From: Polyodon spathula
Lineage: Eukaryota > Chordata > Actinopteri > Acipenseriformes > Polyodontidae
Direction: 5' to 3'
DNA: 64,000 bases
NCBI RefSeq assembly: GCF_017654505.1
Contig: NC_054539.1
Location: 67,857,756 to 67,921,755, forward strand
Made by a program: the position numbers and the translations under genes. Below, piece after piece: positions 48,350 to 59,334 of this stretch (its first letter is position 1; every line of letters starts with the position of its first letter). Below the pieces are notes generated by a model. The model had not been told where the DNA came from. It worked only from the letters and a program-made list of their open reading frames with translations, and did no database searches.

Positions 48350-50225
48350 CTTGCAGCAATCCAGCTTTACAAGTACATCACAATCTTAATTCTCTCCCCC
48401 AAAGAACAAAACAATGCAGGACTGAGCACCAGAATGCACAGGTGGCTTGTTAGTACATTTGAGGGTGGTGCCCGGGGGCCAGTTTTTCAAAGCTTGTAAA
48501 CTGGCCCCAGGGTTCGGATTCTCCTATACTTGGGGATCTGAGGGGTGAAGCCTCCCAGTTAGGAGGAACAACTGAAATGAATCTCTTTAAACATCAAGAG
48601 TAGCATTTTTAGTAAACCCAATAACTATTGAATAAATTGACTACCTCATGTCAAAAGTATCAAATAACACAAACTGTGATCACATTATGCAGATAGATAT
48701 TGATAACACTGCATAAAATAGCCAAATCCTTCAATTGTCTTTTTTTACGGCTGCTGTATAAGGATAGCAGTGCCATGATTGTAATGTAATCATTGGAAAA
48801 GGTCTATTACCACCCCACCCCCTCTTATTCTTTACATTGCAAATTACATTATATTTTTATTAGAAGACATTTTCATATTTAGCACAGCTCAATATTTCAG
48901 ACTGTCGGTCTGCAAGCTGTCAAAAAGAATACTAATTATTCACTATTAAATATGGCTGCATGCTTCAGAGAACTTGACTCGAGGAAAGACAGTAGACACT
49001 AGAAAAACAGTGTTGCACAGGGAAGAAGGCAGCAATATGTTTCCTGCACTCTTTCAGTGTCAGCTTATGCTTTACTAGTTCCTACTTGACACCAATTAAT
49101 CCTTCTTCTTCAGATGATTATCCCCCCAGGCACTGGCAGACACCTCGTCACTTGAAAAGAAAAGGAAAAAAAGCCATCCACCCACGGCACCTCCTGATTC
49201 CACTGGTGTCCAGTAACCAGGGCTTAGTAAAAACTTTTTACGCAATGAAATGCCATGTCCGTTAGTTTGCATGTCTTACCCAGATCCTTTTCAGATCACA
49301 AGCACTCAGGAATTCCCACCTTGCACATCCTTTTTTTTCCTGTCCTCAGATCTTCAGTTAAACAGAATTTGCATTAAAGGAAACCCTATCCCTGCTTGAC
49401 ACCTGGGATAGTGGCCAAGCTTCGCCATCAACTGATCTCGAGCACAAGATTGTGAATGTGAAATCCACTTCAAAACTGAAACAATGTGACTGTACACTGC
49501 CACAAAGCAAATTGGTTTTAATATTTTTCAAAGATTAATTTGCATCCTCAATCGTGGATGAATAACATCTATGTTAGTTTTGAATTCAAATTTATATGCA
49601 TGTAGCATATTATTGGCTTTTTCTAGTTTTTTTTTTTACTACCACCTGGAAACAATCTAAGCATGTACAAGCTAATGTGATCTAAAATGAAACTTTATGG
49701 CATAAGTGATTCATTACTTTCCCTAATCTGGCATGTAAAATATTCTTACTTTGAGCTTGCTTCAAGATTGTCTGGTGAATCTTAAACGTTGAGACATTCT
49801 TAATTTCATTCAAATCATGTGACAGTGAGCAGCAGAGTTGAAAATGCACCGATTCCTGATTTGAGGAAGGCTGTTCATTACCAGCACTTAACCAAACTCA
49901 GAGTAAAGGCAAAAGGGTTCATAACACAATATGAGAGCAACAGAACCACTCAGAATGCAATTGCAAACAACAGCGCAGTAAGGGAATATACACATTTAAA
50001 ATGCATTTGAAGCTTACTAAAATAATTGGTTAATGCAATCTAGGTGGATCCCTGGTACTGTAAAAAACTGTAAAATAACCTAGATGAGGCTTATCTCAGT
50101 TGGGTATAGGTTGGTAAAATAACCTCCCAGAAGGCACAGCAGGCTAACCAATGGGCCTTTCATCTGGGCTAAGGTCACAAGTGAAATTAACACATACACC
50201 AGTTAACATTCACTTACATTAAAAA
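48350..50225. other. Non-coding stretch, no gene recognised
   Basis: Unique-looking sequence without supported gene, RNA or named repeat. Confidence 0.45.
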
Positions 50226-50229
50226 AATT

Positions 50230-50391
50230 TGCTCTGACTCAACATGTTACAGGCAGTACACACAAACATAGACATACTTTGGACCTAGTTATTACCAGTG
50301 ACTTATTTATCTATTTATAATATGTCAATCACAGACATTGCAATTTCTGATCATGTCAGTGTAGTTTTCAGTTACCAAAGTGAACAATTAC

Positions 50392-50454
<63 letters not shown>

Positions 50455-51190
50455 TATCTGCACAATACGTTGACTGGGCAATCCTCTCATTGATTCTCAT
50501 TGATCCCCAGATTGGTTTACTCGGTATAATACTATCGTGCGTGGGGTCATGGATTTATTAACCCCAACCAAGGAACGTTGTGTGTCTTTGAATCAGATTG
50601 GCCGTTGCACACAATGAAAACTAATTTGCGTAGAGCACAATAACTCTCAACATGTTTCTCAGCTCCCATTTTTGGCTAAAATCTTGGAATGTGTTTTTGC
50701 TTCTCAACTGTACAGCCATCTGGCAAAAAATGATCTCTTTGAAGGATTTTAGTCTGTTTTTTGTTCATTTCATAGCACTGAAACAGCCTTGGCCAGGATA
50801 GTGAATGATTTACTGATTATTGGATCTGAATCTGGTGCTTTAGCCATTTTAGTCCTCCTTGACCTTAGTGCGGCTTTCAGTACCGTTGACCACATGATAT
50901 TTCTGGAATGTCTGTAAAGCTATGCAGGAGATTCAGGGACTGCACTATTGGTTGGGTTATATCCTATTTGACAAAAAACAGCACTATATAGCAATGGGTG
51001 ATTTTACATCTACTTATGCAGATTCTAAATATGGGGTCCCTGTGGAATAGTCCTGGGTCCTTTGTTATTTAACATATTTATCCTTCCTTTGGGTCTTGTT
51101 ATTCGCCAACATGGGGTCAGTTTCCATTTCTATCCAGGTGATGCTCAAACATCAATACATCTTGACACACATTCTGCCATATCTGTGTTA
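50230..51190 (+). pseudogene. L2-type LINE ORF2 pseudogene (endonuclease end to reverse transcriptase)
   Basis: The end of an APE endonuclease is visible, HTLDLVITSD and then, one frame off, MSITDIAISDHVSVVFSYQ (about 50322-50380). It is split from the reverse transcriptase by an (AT)n tract. The RT part reads KILECVFASQLYSHLAKNDL, then [15 protein letters not shown], then [17 protein letters not shown] (about 50850-50893; motif A Asp kept), GIVLGPLLFN near 51050 and FHFYPGDAQ (YADD changed to YPGD, codons 51131-51142). Several stops are present and the C-terminal part is absent. The subtype differs from the 31-kb LINE at many positions, so the two are independent. Confidence 0.8.
50396..50451. 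repeat. (AT)n microsatellite inside a LINE relic
   Basis: About 56 bp of uninterrupted AT that arose or inserted between the endonuclease and reverse transcriptase parts of the LINE relic. Confidence 0.95.
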
Positions 51191-51229
51191 TTATTAAATT
51201 TTTTATAGAGAACCTTGAGATGTTCACAT

Positions 51230-51891
51230 GATTAGTGCTTCATGGGTCGTCACTGCATAATACTGCAGCAGACACAGAGCAGCGGGTGTTGACATGCCGC
51301 ACAGGTGTGCAGATTTAATACAATAGGTTCTGCCACTAGGCTACCAACACTGGTAGACCTAGTGTCACATTTAATAAAGAAAAGAAAACAAAAAGTTTGC
51401 CACACAAATGGCAAGCCACTCCAGGAACCTACTACTCTATGCAAACCCTCCCTACACTGTTTGGGATCAACCTCCCCTAAACTGACCTACTTCTGGGCTG
51501 TCGGAGTCCAGGCATTCTCACGGCGACTCCGGCCTCTTCAAACGACCTTTTCACATGGCCTCGGCTGGACAATGCCTTCACGAGCACTGTCCTGGAGTGG
51601 AAGGGTTTTGTGTAGTAATTCTCTCCATGGATAGGACGCTCTACTCCTTGATGTAAACAAAGCAGCCTCCAGATGTGGTGCAAATGCCTTTTGAGCTCTG
51701 TGCAGCCTTCCCAGGCATGCCCCCCAGCCAATCAGGACTTCCCGATCAATTCAGCGCCGGGCGAGCCTACCTGCTCAATTAGTTCCTTAGCAACGCGTCT
51801 CCTGTTGCGTGTCCCAGCTGCTTCCATAAAGGCACACATGCATTTAAGAACCAGCAACAAGGTCTCCCTGTCTCAGGGCTATAAAAATAAA
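51230..51891. repeat. GC-rich segment, possible LTR (low confidence)
   Basis: The left part (51300-51400) has AATAAAG and A-rich blocks and a hairpin at 51334-51364 (CACTAGG.CTACCA / TGGTAGACCTAGTG). The right part (51470-51830) is notably richer in G+C and in CpG than its surroundings, for example TTCAGCGCCGGGCGAGCC and CAACGCGTCTCCTGTTGCGT. A CpG-rich LTR in minus orientation or a small regulatory island are both possible. No ends or target duplication were found, and the open frames on both strands are probably by-products of the base composition. Confidence 0.3.
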
Positions 51892-51892
51892 A

Positions 51893-51955
<63 letters not shown>

Positions 51956-51956
51956 G
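51892..51956. repeat. (ATT)n microsatellite
   Basis: About 20 ATT units following an AAAATAAAATT stretch, possibly the tail of the segment on its left. Confidence 0.95.
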
Positions 51957-51959
51957 TTA

Positions 51960-52685
51960 GATTAAATGACAAAATTAAGGTTTATGAAATGTTTACTAAG
52001 CAACATAAAAATAATTCAAACTGTATTTGATGGTTTCCTGTTGAATTTGCCTTACAATCTTAGAGGACTAATTTGTTCTGTCTGTATCAGGCTGAAGTGT
52101 CACACTGCATTGTTTTTCAAATTAGGTATTGATTTCAAATGTAATTCCATAAATATCGTATAGTGTCCCTCGGTGGCTGAAACCTGATGACTCTGCAAGT
52201 TGCAGTTCTCTGATCACTGAGGTGAAACCTACTGAGGTTGTACATGTTTAATCACGTAATGGTATTGCAATGTGCCTGCATGCATGTCTGCTATCTGTCC
52301 AGCAAGGACACCAAGCTTGTGATGTGTCAAAACACTGGCATGCATGCAGGGCTGCAAATCATTTTGAAAATTGGTGCTAAACTGTTTTGAAAATTTAATA
52401 CCAGAGAGCCTGCTGGCGTTAAATTGTCAAACACCACCCTAATCACACAGTGCAATGCCATCAAGAAAGAACAGCAACTACACTGACAGCATCCGCATAG
52501 TCCACGACAACAGTAAAACGTACACATCAACCTATTTGAAATAGAGACTTAAAGTAGGGGAAAACTAGCTCACAAATATTGTATTCTGGTTCCATGTCTA
52601 ATCATTGTTATCACACTACAACTAATGTAATCATGACTCACCCCTTAAGAATGGCGTTTACATTTTTTTGTGACAAAACAGGCAG
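51960..52685. other. Non-coding stretch, no gene recognised
   Basis: No supported feature. Confidence 0.45.
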
Positions 52686-52686
<1 letters not shown>

Positions 52687-52716
<30 letters not shown>

Positions 52717-52741
52717 AAATACTAACTACTACTACTACTAC

Positions 52742-52785
<44 letters not shown>
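52687..52785. repeat. Compound (A)n-(AAAT)n-(ACT)n-(AAT)n microsatellite
   Basis: A-run (52687-52703), five AAAT units, about six ACT units (52721-52742), then about 14 AAT units (52743-52785). The ACT-to-AAT junction recurs at two other places in the window. Confidence 0.93.
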
Positions 52786-52786
<1 letters not shown>

Positions 52787-52976
52787 AATTAGGAAATTAT
52801 GTGTTAATGATTAGGAAAATATGTAATTAATTTTACTATAAGAAAGACACAAATTACACTTTAAATGTGCACTTACTGTACTCAATCCTGGAAGAGCAGC
52901 AGAATTCAGATAATGTAGTACTTTACTAACATTCAATGCCACCAACGTATTTTTGGTGCTTAAAACTCAGCTGTTT

Positions 52977-52999
52977 TTTTTTTTTTTTTTTTTTTTTTA
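52977..52999. repeat. Poly(T) tract
   Basis: About 23 T's; no adjacent retroposon body recognised. Confidence 0.85.
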
Positions 53000-53004
53000 C
53001 TGTT

Positions 53005-54525
53005 TTTTCCCCTCCGACAATCTTTCTGGATCATCAGAAGAGAGGTTATTGCTTTTTTTGAACGCTTCAACCAAACATATCTGCTTCTGTTTGTTCATTT
53101 CAATTCTATAAGCCTAAAATGTCAGTTTTGTGTCAACTGATCACATGACATTTTATGCAGTAACATAACAGTCCACACTTTTATATGGCTCTGGATGACA
53201 ATGGTCATGTGAGTCCAAACCCAATGAGGAACTATCAGCATTTATGGTTGCTGAGAACAAAATTAAACATGTTTACTGGTGACATAATGTAATGTTGCTG
53301 GCGCTATATGAATTACCCTGGTGCTAGAACCTAGTTCCATAGTGTCAACTTTGTACCCCTGGCATGCCTCCTGTGTGGCCCTTGGCCTGATCAATGAATG
53401 AGGCAAGTTCCTGTCAGACATATTCCCAGTAGGCTACTGTACAGGAATTGTATTTAATTTCATTATCAGTTTAAAATTGATTCAATCTGTAATGTCTTAA
53501 TACAATTTTTTTTTTTTTTGCCAGTGATATAAGATCCCTTCTTCAATGTGGATACACCCGGGACGACAAGCAAACTATTGTGATAGGATAAGTGGCATCC
53601 ACAAAATCAAGCAAATTGATCAAGCAAAACATCAAAGTATTTGAAATAATGTTGTTATGTGAATAAAGTAAGTTATTACATCTTTATAATCAATATTTCA
53701 TAAATATGCTGTTATTAATAACAATCCTAAATGTATGCTTTATCTACACACTAAATACTGTTGCAAATATAAGACTGTATTAGATTGCTACAGTGGGCCC
53801 TGGACTGTGCAAAGACGCAGGAGGACCCCAACGTCAGGCAGGCGATTTTACATTGGCTGGGGATTAACCCAGAGACATACCGGATTTCAGGGTTTCTGTC
53901 TGGAAGAGGGAATGAGATCCCAGATTGCAGCCCATAAACTCATCCATCTCTGTGCACCAAACCAATAGGATTAAAATGTGAAATCAGTCTCTTCATCTCT
54001 TAAACTGTCTAAATACATGCAAAATCTAGCTGTTTAATTTTCACTTGTGTATGCTTTACCAGTAATATAAATGTGTGGATTACTATTGAGTGATCTTGCA
54101 CATTTGAATTCATATCTAGACAAGACATTACTGTATGTAAAACATAATGCTCTTCAATCATTCATCAAAGCTTCACAGCATTAAACATTTATAGGTTTTA
54201 AGAGAACACAACATATCCAATACAGGTTTAACCAACCAGGGCTCTGAAATCATATCACACACATGTTTAAAAGTCCTCAGGTCCAGAATAATAACATTTT
54301 ATTAACATTAATATTTGCTCACAGCTGTCCAATTGACTTGCATACCTTTTCAACTGATAGCCTGAAGGAAACCCCCTGAATGGGGGATGCTGCACAAAAG
54401 CCTTCACAATGAATGTAAGATGAAAAATATTGCCTTTTTAAAATGTGTTCAAAATGGTTTGTAGAAAATGTGCCAAGTTTTAAATGCAGTATAAATGTAT
54501 ATATGATTTGTATATTTCCTCATAC
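53005..54525. other. Non-coding stretch, no gene recognised
   Basis: Contains a 12-base T-run near 53508-53520 and a GC-richer patch at 53795-53950 whose 77-codon frame has no recognisable domain. Nothing further can be supported. Confidence 0.45.
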
Positions 54526-54529
54526 TGTT

Positions 54530-54960
54530 TTTTTTTTTATTTTCTCCTCAATTTAGTAATGTCCAATTATTTTTAGGCTCAGCCCACCGCTACCACCCCT
54601 GCGCTGACTCAGGCGGGATGAAAACGAATACACGCTGTCCTCCGAAGAATGTGCGTTCAGCCGCCCCTTCTTTGCACACTGCAGACTCACCGTAGTGCTG
54701 CCCAGAGCTACAGCGTCGAAGAACAACACAGCCCGCAGCTTACACGCCAGACCACAGGGGTCGCTGGTGCGAGGTGAGCTGAGGACACCCTGGCTGACCT
54801 GGCTCTCCCTCCCCCTGGGCAGCGCTCAATTGGCTCCCTGGCCGCTCCCATCCTCGGTTGGCAAAGGAATATTCTGGACTTGAACCGGCGATATCCAAAC
54901 TATAGGGCGCATCCTGCACTCCATGCAGAATGCCTTTACTGGATGCAACACTCGGCAGCC
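54530..54960 (-). mobile_element. Long tRNA-derived SINE, copy 3 (best preserved)
   Basis: On the minus strand, from about 54955, a tRNA-like head reads GGAGTGCAGGATGCGCCCTA ... GCCGGTTCAAGTCC, with the B box at 54876-54886 in reverse. The body of about 330 bp matches copy 2 (GTCCTCCGAAGAATG near 54638, CAGCGCTCAATTGGC near 54820) and copy 1 (CAGGGGTCGCTGGTG, GGTGAGCTGAGGACA). It ends in an AAAATAAAAAAAAA-type tail next to the T-run at 54527-54545. At about 430 bp it is long for a SINE, so a composite tRNA head plus LINE-derived or unknown body is likely. Confidence 0.75.
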
Positions 54961-54964
54961 CTCA

Positions 54965-56110
54965 ATACTTCTTGATAGGATATATCTTTATTGACTGTTC
55001 TGAAAGATTAAGCAGTAAACACTTATGTAATGATTTACAGATAGCAAAGGGCTGGAAAGCCCGTTAGTAATCGAGAATTGCATTGCACCTGGTGTGCATG
55101 AAGGTGTTAATTGTCTGGGTTTATTAGGCTCAGAAATGAGGGCTTCTGTTCAATCGTCTGGAGCTAGCAGAGCACCCCCAGGTCTATCTTTCTGGCTTTG
55201 TTTTCTTTTTAAAATTACTTTTACTTTTGGACAAAATCTCTATATAAGTTACAATCCTGCAAAAAATACAAAATAAATAAATAATATTATGAATAAAATT
55301 CAGTGTTAATGATTACATCACTGTGTGTAAACGGTTTTGAAAATGTGATGTTTGTTTACAGTGTATAATAGACTTTGTTGCTCCAGCTGGCAATCTCAGA
55401 TGGACTTTACAAACTTGTACTTTGTGCCTGTGTGTGATTGGTTAAGAAATACAATTATCCTTACAAAAAATTAAGAACGTATCTATATGGCCATATGACT
55501 TAGTAGATAAATGACACTGTTTAATTCTAAACTTAACCCTAACTCTGGTTGTTATTGTTACTGTCCTCTATGGTTACAAAAGTTTTTTTGATTACCAATA
55601 TAATCTTTAAAAAATGTGTTAGTATACTTTTTCATTGTGACATACTGCAACACAAATAGATTTAATTGCTAAGCAACTGTATTTCCAAAACATTGATATT
55701 CACAAAATACAAATACTGTAAGATGAAAGTAAATATTCTGATAGGGATTTCAAAAAGACAAAACACTGGGCCTGAAAAAATGCACTTCACTGCACGCAGC
55801 TCACATGTCAGAAGTGAAAAGCTCTGTATTGCCTACTATGTACTGCTTTGTAAAAAGTAATATCTAACTGTAAAGTACCTTTACTATCTATAAAATAACA
55901 ATTTTTTATATGAAAGAGGTCTTCTGTAAATGTACTGAAGTGGTTAAAGCAGGACCAGTTAAATGAAAGACATTTTCCTCTCAGTTTTTCATAGCTGGCA
56001 TCCGTTTTCAAAACCTCCTGTTAGTTAACGACACATGTTATTTAGTTTCCTTTGCATTCCATTCAGTCTGGCTTGGCTCCTGCATGAAGAAAATTTGGAT
56101 ATGAAGCTTT
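54965..56110. other. Non-coding stretch, no gene recognised
   Basis: Contains GGGCTGGAAAGCCCGTTAG near 55050, which resembles the hairpin at 57763-57793. No supported gene. Confidence 0.45.
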
Positions 56111-56112
56111 TA

Positions 56113-56113
<1 letters not shown>

Positions 56114-56174
<61 letters not shown>
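56114..56174. repeat. (AG)n microsatellite
   Basis: About 30 uninterrupted AG units; purine-only strand, potentially triplex-forming. Confidence 0.95.
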
Positions 56175-56175
<1 letters not shown>

Positions 56176-56351
56176 ACCACAGGACAATAAAAGTACATTG
56201 ATATAAGTTATCGGGAAGAATATCCATTTCATTTCTTTTTCATTTTTTGTCTCTCTGGGGATTCTCTCTTGTTTTATTGCACATGAGATTTACACCACAA
56301 TACCATTTAGTTGTACGTACAGTATACTATGATGACTTTGACTATGACTAG

Positions 56352-56390
56352 GACTACTACAACGACTACTACTACGACTACTACTACTAC

Positions 56391-56438
<48 letters not shown>
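56352..56438. repeat. Compound (ACT)n-(AAT)n microsatellite
   Basis: Imperfect ACT/ACG units (56352-56391) pass directly into about 16 AAT units. Confidence 0.93.
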
Positions 56439-56439
<1 letters not shown>

Positions 56440-56559
56440 TAGAACTGCCAAGCAGTTTTATGGCTCCCAAGCCCCAGTATCAGTACCAAACACTTAAGCA
56501 ATTACAGGAATAAATGGGTCTAATTCTTGATATCTGAAATCAGTAACTTCACCTGTTCT

Positions 56560-56880
56560 CCAGAAGAAGATTTTTTCCAAAAAATGCGTTAGACAGCCAT
56601 CTTGGTTCACGCACAAACACCATTTTTGAAAGCGTCAATTATATTGACACAGGCGTGATGGTTTTTTGGTTTAGAGTTAATCAAGCCAATTTTTAAACTG
56701 AAGCAGTTTTAAATTTAAGAAGATGTAGGTCCGCCGGTCATCTTGTTTTACAAAACACCATTTTGCTATATTTGAATTCCGTTGTCCCCATAATGATGCC
56801 TACCAAGTTGAGAGTTAGTTGGTTAAACATTTTGCCAACAGAAGCAGTTTGATGTTTGGGGCACGTTTTGGCAAATTTGG
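56560..56880 (+). repeat. Dispersed repeat with CCATCTTGG core, copy A
   Basis: Contains AGAAGATTTTTTCC, AAAAAATGCGTTAGACAGCC and ATCTTGGTTCACGCAC, then a second, weaker sub-copy (AGAAGATGTAGGTCCGCCGG, TCATCTTG, CAAAACACCATTTTG) about 150 bp on. The right-hand part (CCAAGTTGAGAGTTAGTTGG, CCAACAGAAGCAGTTTGATG) aligns with the right part of copy B at 57.6-57.7 kb. No coding potential; class unknown. Confidence 0.6.
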
Positions 56881-57544
56881 TGTTAGCTATTTTGATAGTA
56901 AAATTTATCACAGCAACTTCTGCTTTGCAAACTTGAAGTGGGTTTGGTTGCTGACCCCTAGACTGTAAGGCAATATTCTAATGGAACAGAAAAGCCAGAG
57001 CACTTTTTTTTTTTTATATCTCTTCCTGCAGTGATATATCTCAATACCCAATGCACTAGAGCAGCTATTTTAAAAAGAGCTTTGAAACAAAGTTGTAAGT
57101 GCAAAATGTTGTTGGGATGTTAACAATGGAGAGAAATTACAGGTGTTTTTGTTTTGTTTTTTTTCTTGTGCATTGGGAATTCAAGTTTTTGTCTAATTCA
57201 ATGGACCCTCCAACAGGATAAGTGAAAATGGCCTTCAGATAATGTTGGTGAAAACTTTCAGCAATAACAGCAAGAACATTTTATGGCAATGTGTTCAACT
57301 TGATTTTAGCACCTATAGCTTAAATGCTAGCAGTCCCAAAAGGCCTTTTGCAGTAGCAAGTCAAACTACACATCCCTCAAACAGTGGAATTTAAGTCTTA
57401 AGCTGTGTTGTATGGTACTTTTAAGGTATATAGCCATTTCAATGTGTTTATTTTGTTTAGTTGGTCTGGATCAAATAAATTCAAGAAACTTAAGAGTCAG
57501 ACTATTCTGCATGACAAGTTGAGGGGCCAGTTTCAGATCAATCG

Positions 57545-57795
57545 GTTCACTGCTTCCCAAGAAGATTTTGAAAGGTTTTTCCAAAAAATGCATCAGGCCG
57601 CCATCTTGGTTGATGCAGGAGCGCAATTTGTTTTTGCTTCTGAACTGTAATCTACACGGGATGATACCTCACAAGTTTCATGTTGATTGGTTACACAGCG
57701 TGCGAACAGGAGCACTTTGAAGTTGATGGAAGAAGAAGAAGAAGAATCCTAACAATAACAATAGGCTTCCCAGCCATTTTGGCTGGAAAGCCTGA
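57545..57795 (+). repeat. Dispersed repeat with CCATCTTGG core and 3' hairpin, copy B
   Basis: Contains AGAAGATTTTGAAAGG, CCAAAAAATGCATCAGGCCG and CCATCTTGGTTGATGCAGGA, then CACAAGTTTCATGTTGATTG and CGAACAGGAGCACTTTGAAG, in the same order as copy A. It is followed by a GAA-rich run and a 13-bp-stem hairpin at 57763-57793 (AGGCTTCCCAGCC / GGCTGGAAAGCCT). The G/A-rich linker and terminal hairpin might mark the 3' end of the element. The 81-codon open frame across it is probably fortuitous. Confidence 0.6.
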
Positions 57796-57799
57796 TAAT

Positions 57800-59150
57800 G
57801 ACCTTGAATGATGGCTTTTGTCTGTAATGTAACTATTAACTGCTGTGATGTATAAGTAGCATATCTTTTCAATGTAGCTACTTCTTAAAGGAATCATTAT
57901 AAACATATGTGTATTTTTTGTATCCATTGTGGTTCAAAGCTCCAGACTTCAAGATTCCTGATACCTCTTGAGCAGCTAAAAATAAAGACTTTGTACCTCA
58001 AGCATTGCAATTCATGTTTTCTATCCATGCACTGGATTTGGACTCTAAGCCATATCCATAGAAAATAATTCTATACTTAGACTGTTCAGTTACTTGAGGG
58101 ACATACCAGCTGACCTGCAGATTATTTTCCTATAATGTACAGCTGGTCCCATTTAGAAGTACAGGATCACACAGAATGCAGCTCATAAAATGTAGACGTA
58201 GGTATTAATCTGTTTCTCAGACAGAAAACCTTTTTGCTTCAGTACTTCATTCTCTCACGTTTTGCTTTTTGTTCAGCACTGCAGTCCTCCTTTCATCTAT
58301 TTTTAAGTGACCTTGTTCATATTCGGCATGCCTTAAATGATTTGAATTAATTAATTTCCTTTTAGCAATCTGTTGTATCTTTCTTGCCAGTTCTACCTCC
58401 TATATAAGTGGCTCAGACAGGAAGTATCAGTTAGCATACCAGGGTCCATGGGACATTACCTTGTGGTAAATGAAATATGGTAGCTGTTGCATTTTGAAAT
58501 GCATTGATGTTAATGAACACCCTGTTCTCTCAGATCAACATCTGCTCTTTGTTAGGTGTTTATTCCCCAATCTCCCAAAATGGCTGATGAGTTTGCAATG
58601 ATTTGTAAAGCAGAAATGTAATCAGATATCATATATTTTCGTTTTAGAACGACTGTATGCCCATTCGTAAACTGCATAGTGACAGTCGCCCATCTGCACA
58701 GATCATTTTGTGAATATCGATATGGGACGATTTTCGTTTGTTTTAAACAAAAATACGATTAACTAGGACAACCAGCAAGTACTTTTATGAATAGACCCCT
58801 AAGTCTTTTAAGACAATTAGAACCATTTTTTTTAGTTCCCTATTATTTTCAGCCCCATTGGTAAAGTACTTAAGATTAGATGTAATGAATAGCACATTTT
58901 ACATTCTATGCCAGCGATACACTTGTGTGTCCTTATTTCTCTTTCTACCACTGAAGTGTGCAGCATGATAAGATTAGCTGCCATGATCCTAAAGAGGAAC
59001 AATTATCTTAACTAATGCATTCTTCTAGTTTTTTGCAGCCATTTTGTATATCAAGTTCTGTTACAGTCATGACAAAAGCAATACTTTGACAGCACTCCCT
59101 ATGACTCAACTATATTTATCATGAACTAATGTAGGCTGGAAGCAAGTGTC
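57800..59150. other. Non-coding stretch, no gene recognised
   Basis: Unique-looking sequence without recognisable coding, RNA or repeat features. Confidence 0.45.
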
Positions 59151-59216
59151 TTTGTTTTTTTTTTTTTTTTTTTTCCTGTGACTAAGTGCCCCTTACCCTT
59201 GTCTCCCCTCCCCAAG

Positions 59217-59331
59217 CTTCTCTGTTGAGGTTCTGGTCCTGGCTGGTGTGGTGACTGCTGTGGCTCTGGGCTGCATTGCTGTGCTGGCCACTATTCCGTA
59301 CAGGAGACCCTGTAAATCCTCCTTCTTTTGA
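59217..59331 (+). CDS. Possible exon encoding a membrane-span segment (uncertain)
   Basis: After a polypyrimidine tract of about 60 bp ending CCCCTCCCCAAG (a good splice-acceptor context, AG at 59215-59216), one frame from 59218 reads FSVEVLVLAGVVTAVALGCI and AVLATIPYRRPCKSSFF, then TGA at 59329-59331. The 23 or so hydrophobic residues followed by YRRPCK look like a single membrane span with a short basic cytoplasmic tail. Alternatively, GTAAAT at 59312-59317 could serve as a weak donor, making this an internal exon. No family is recognised, no neighbouring exon was identified, and the run is short enough to be chance. Confidence 0.3.
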
Positions 59332-59334
59332 TTA

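Noticed and set aside
47801..48359. Open frames of 60-98 codons in a GC-rich segment on both strands
   Set aside because: The segment is a copy of the long tRNA-derived SINE also present at 54.5 kb, where the corresponding frames are not kept.
51305..51960. Overlapping open frames up to 109 codons on both strands
   Set aside because: They follow from high local GC content; no domain, and both strands are open equally.
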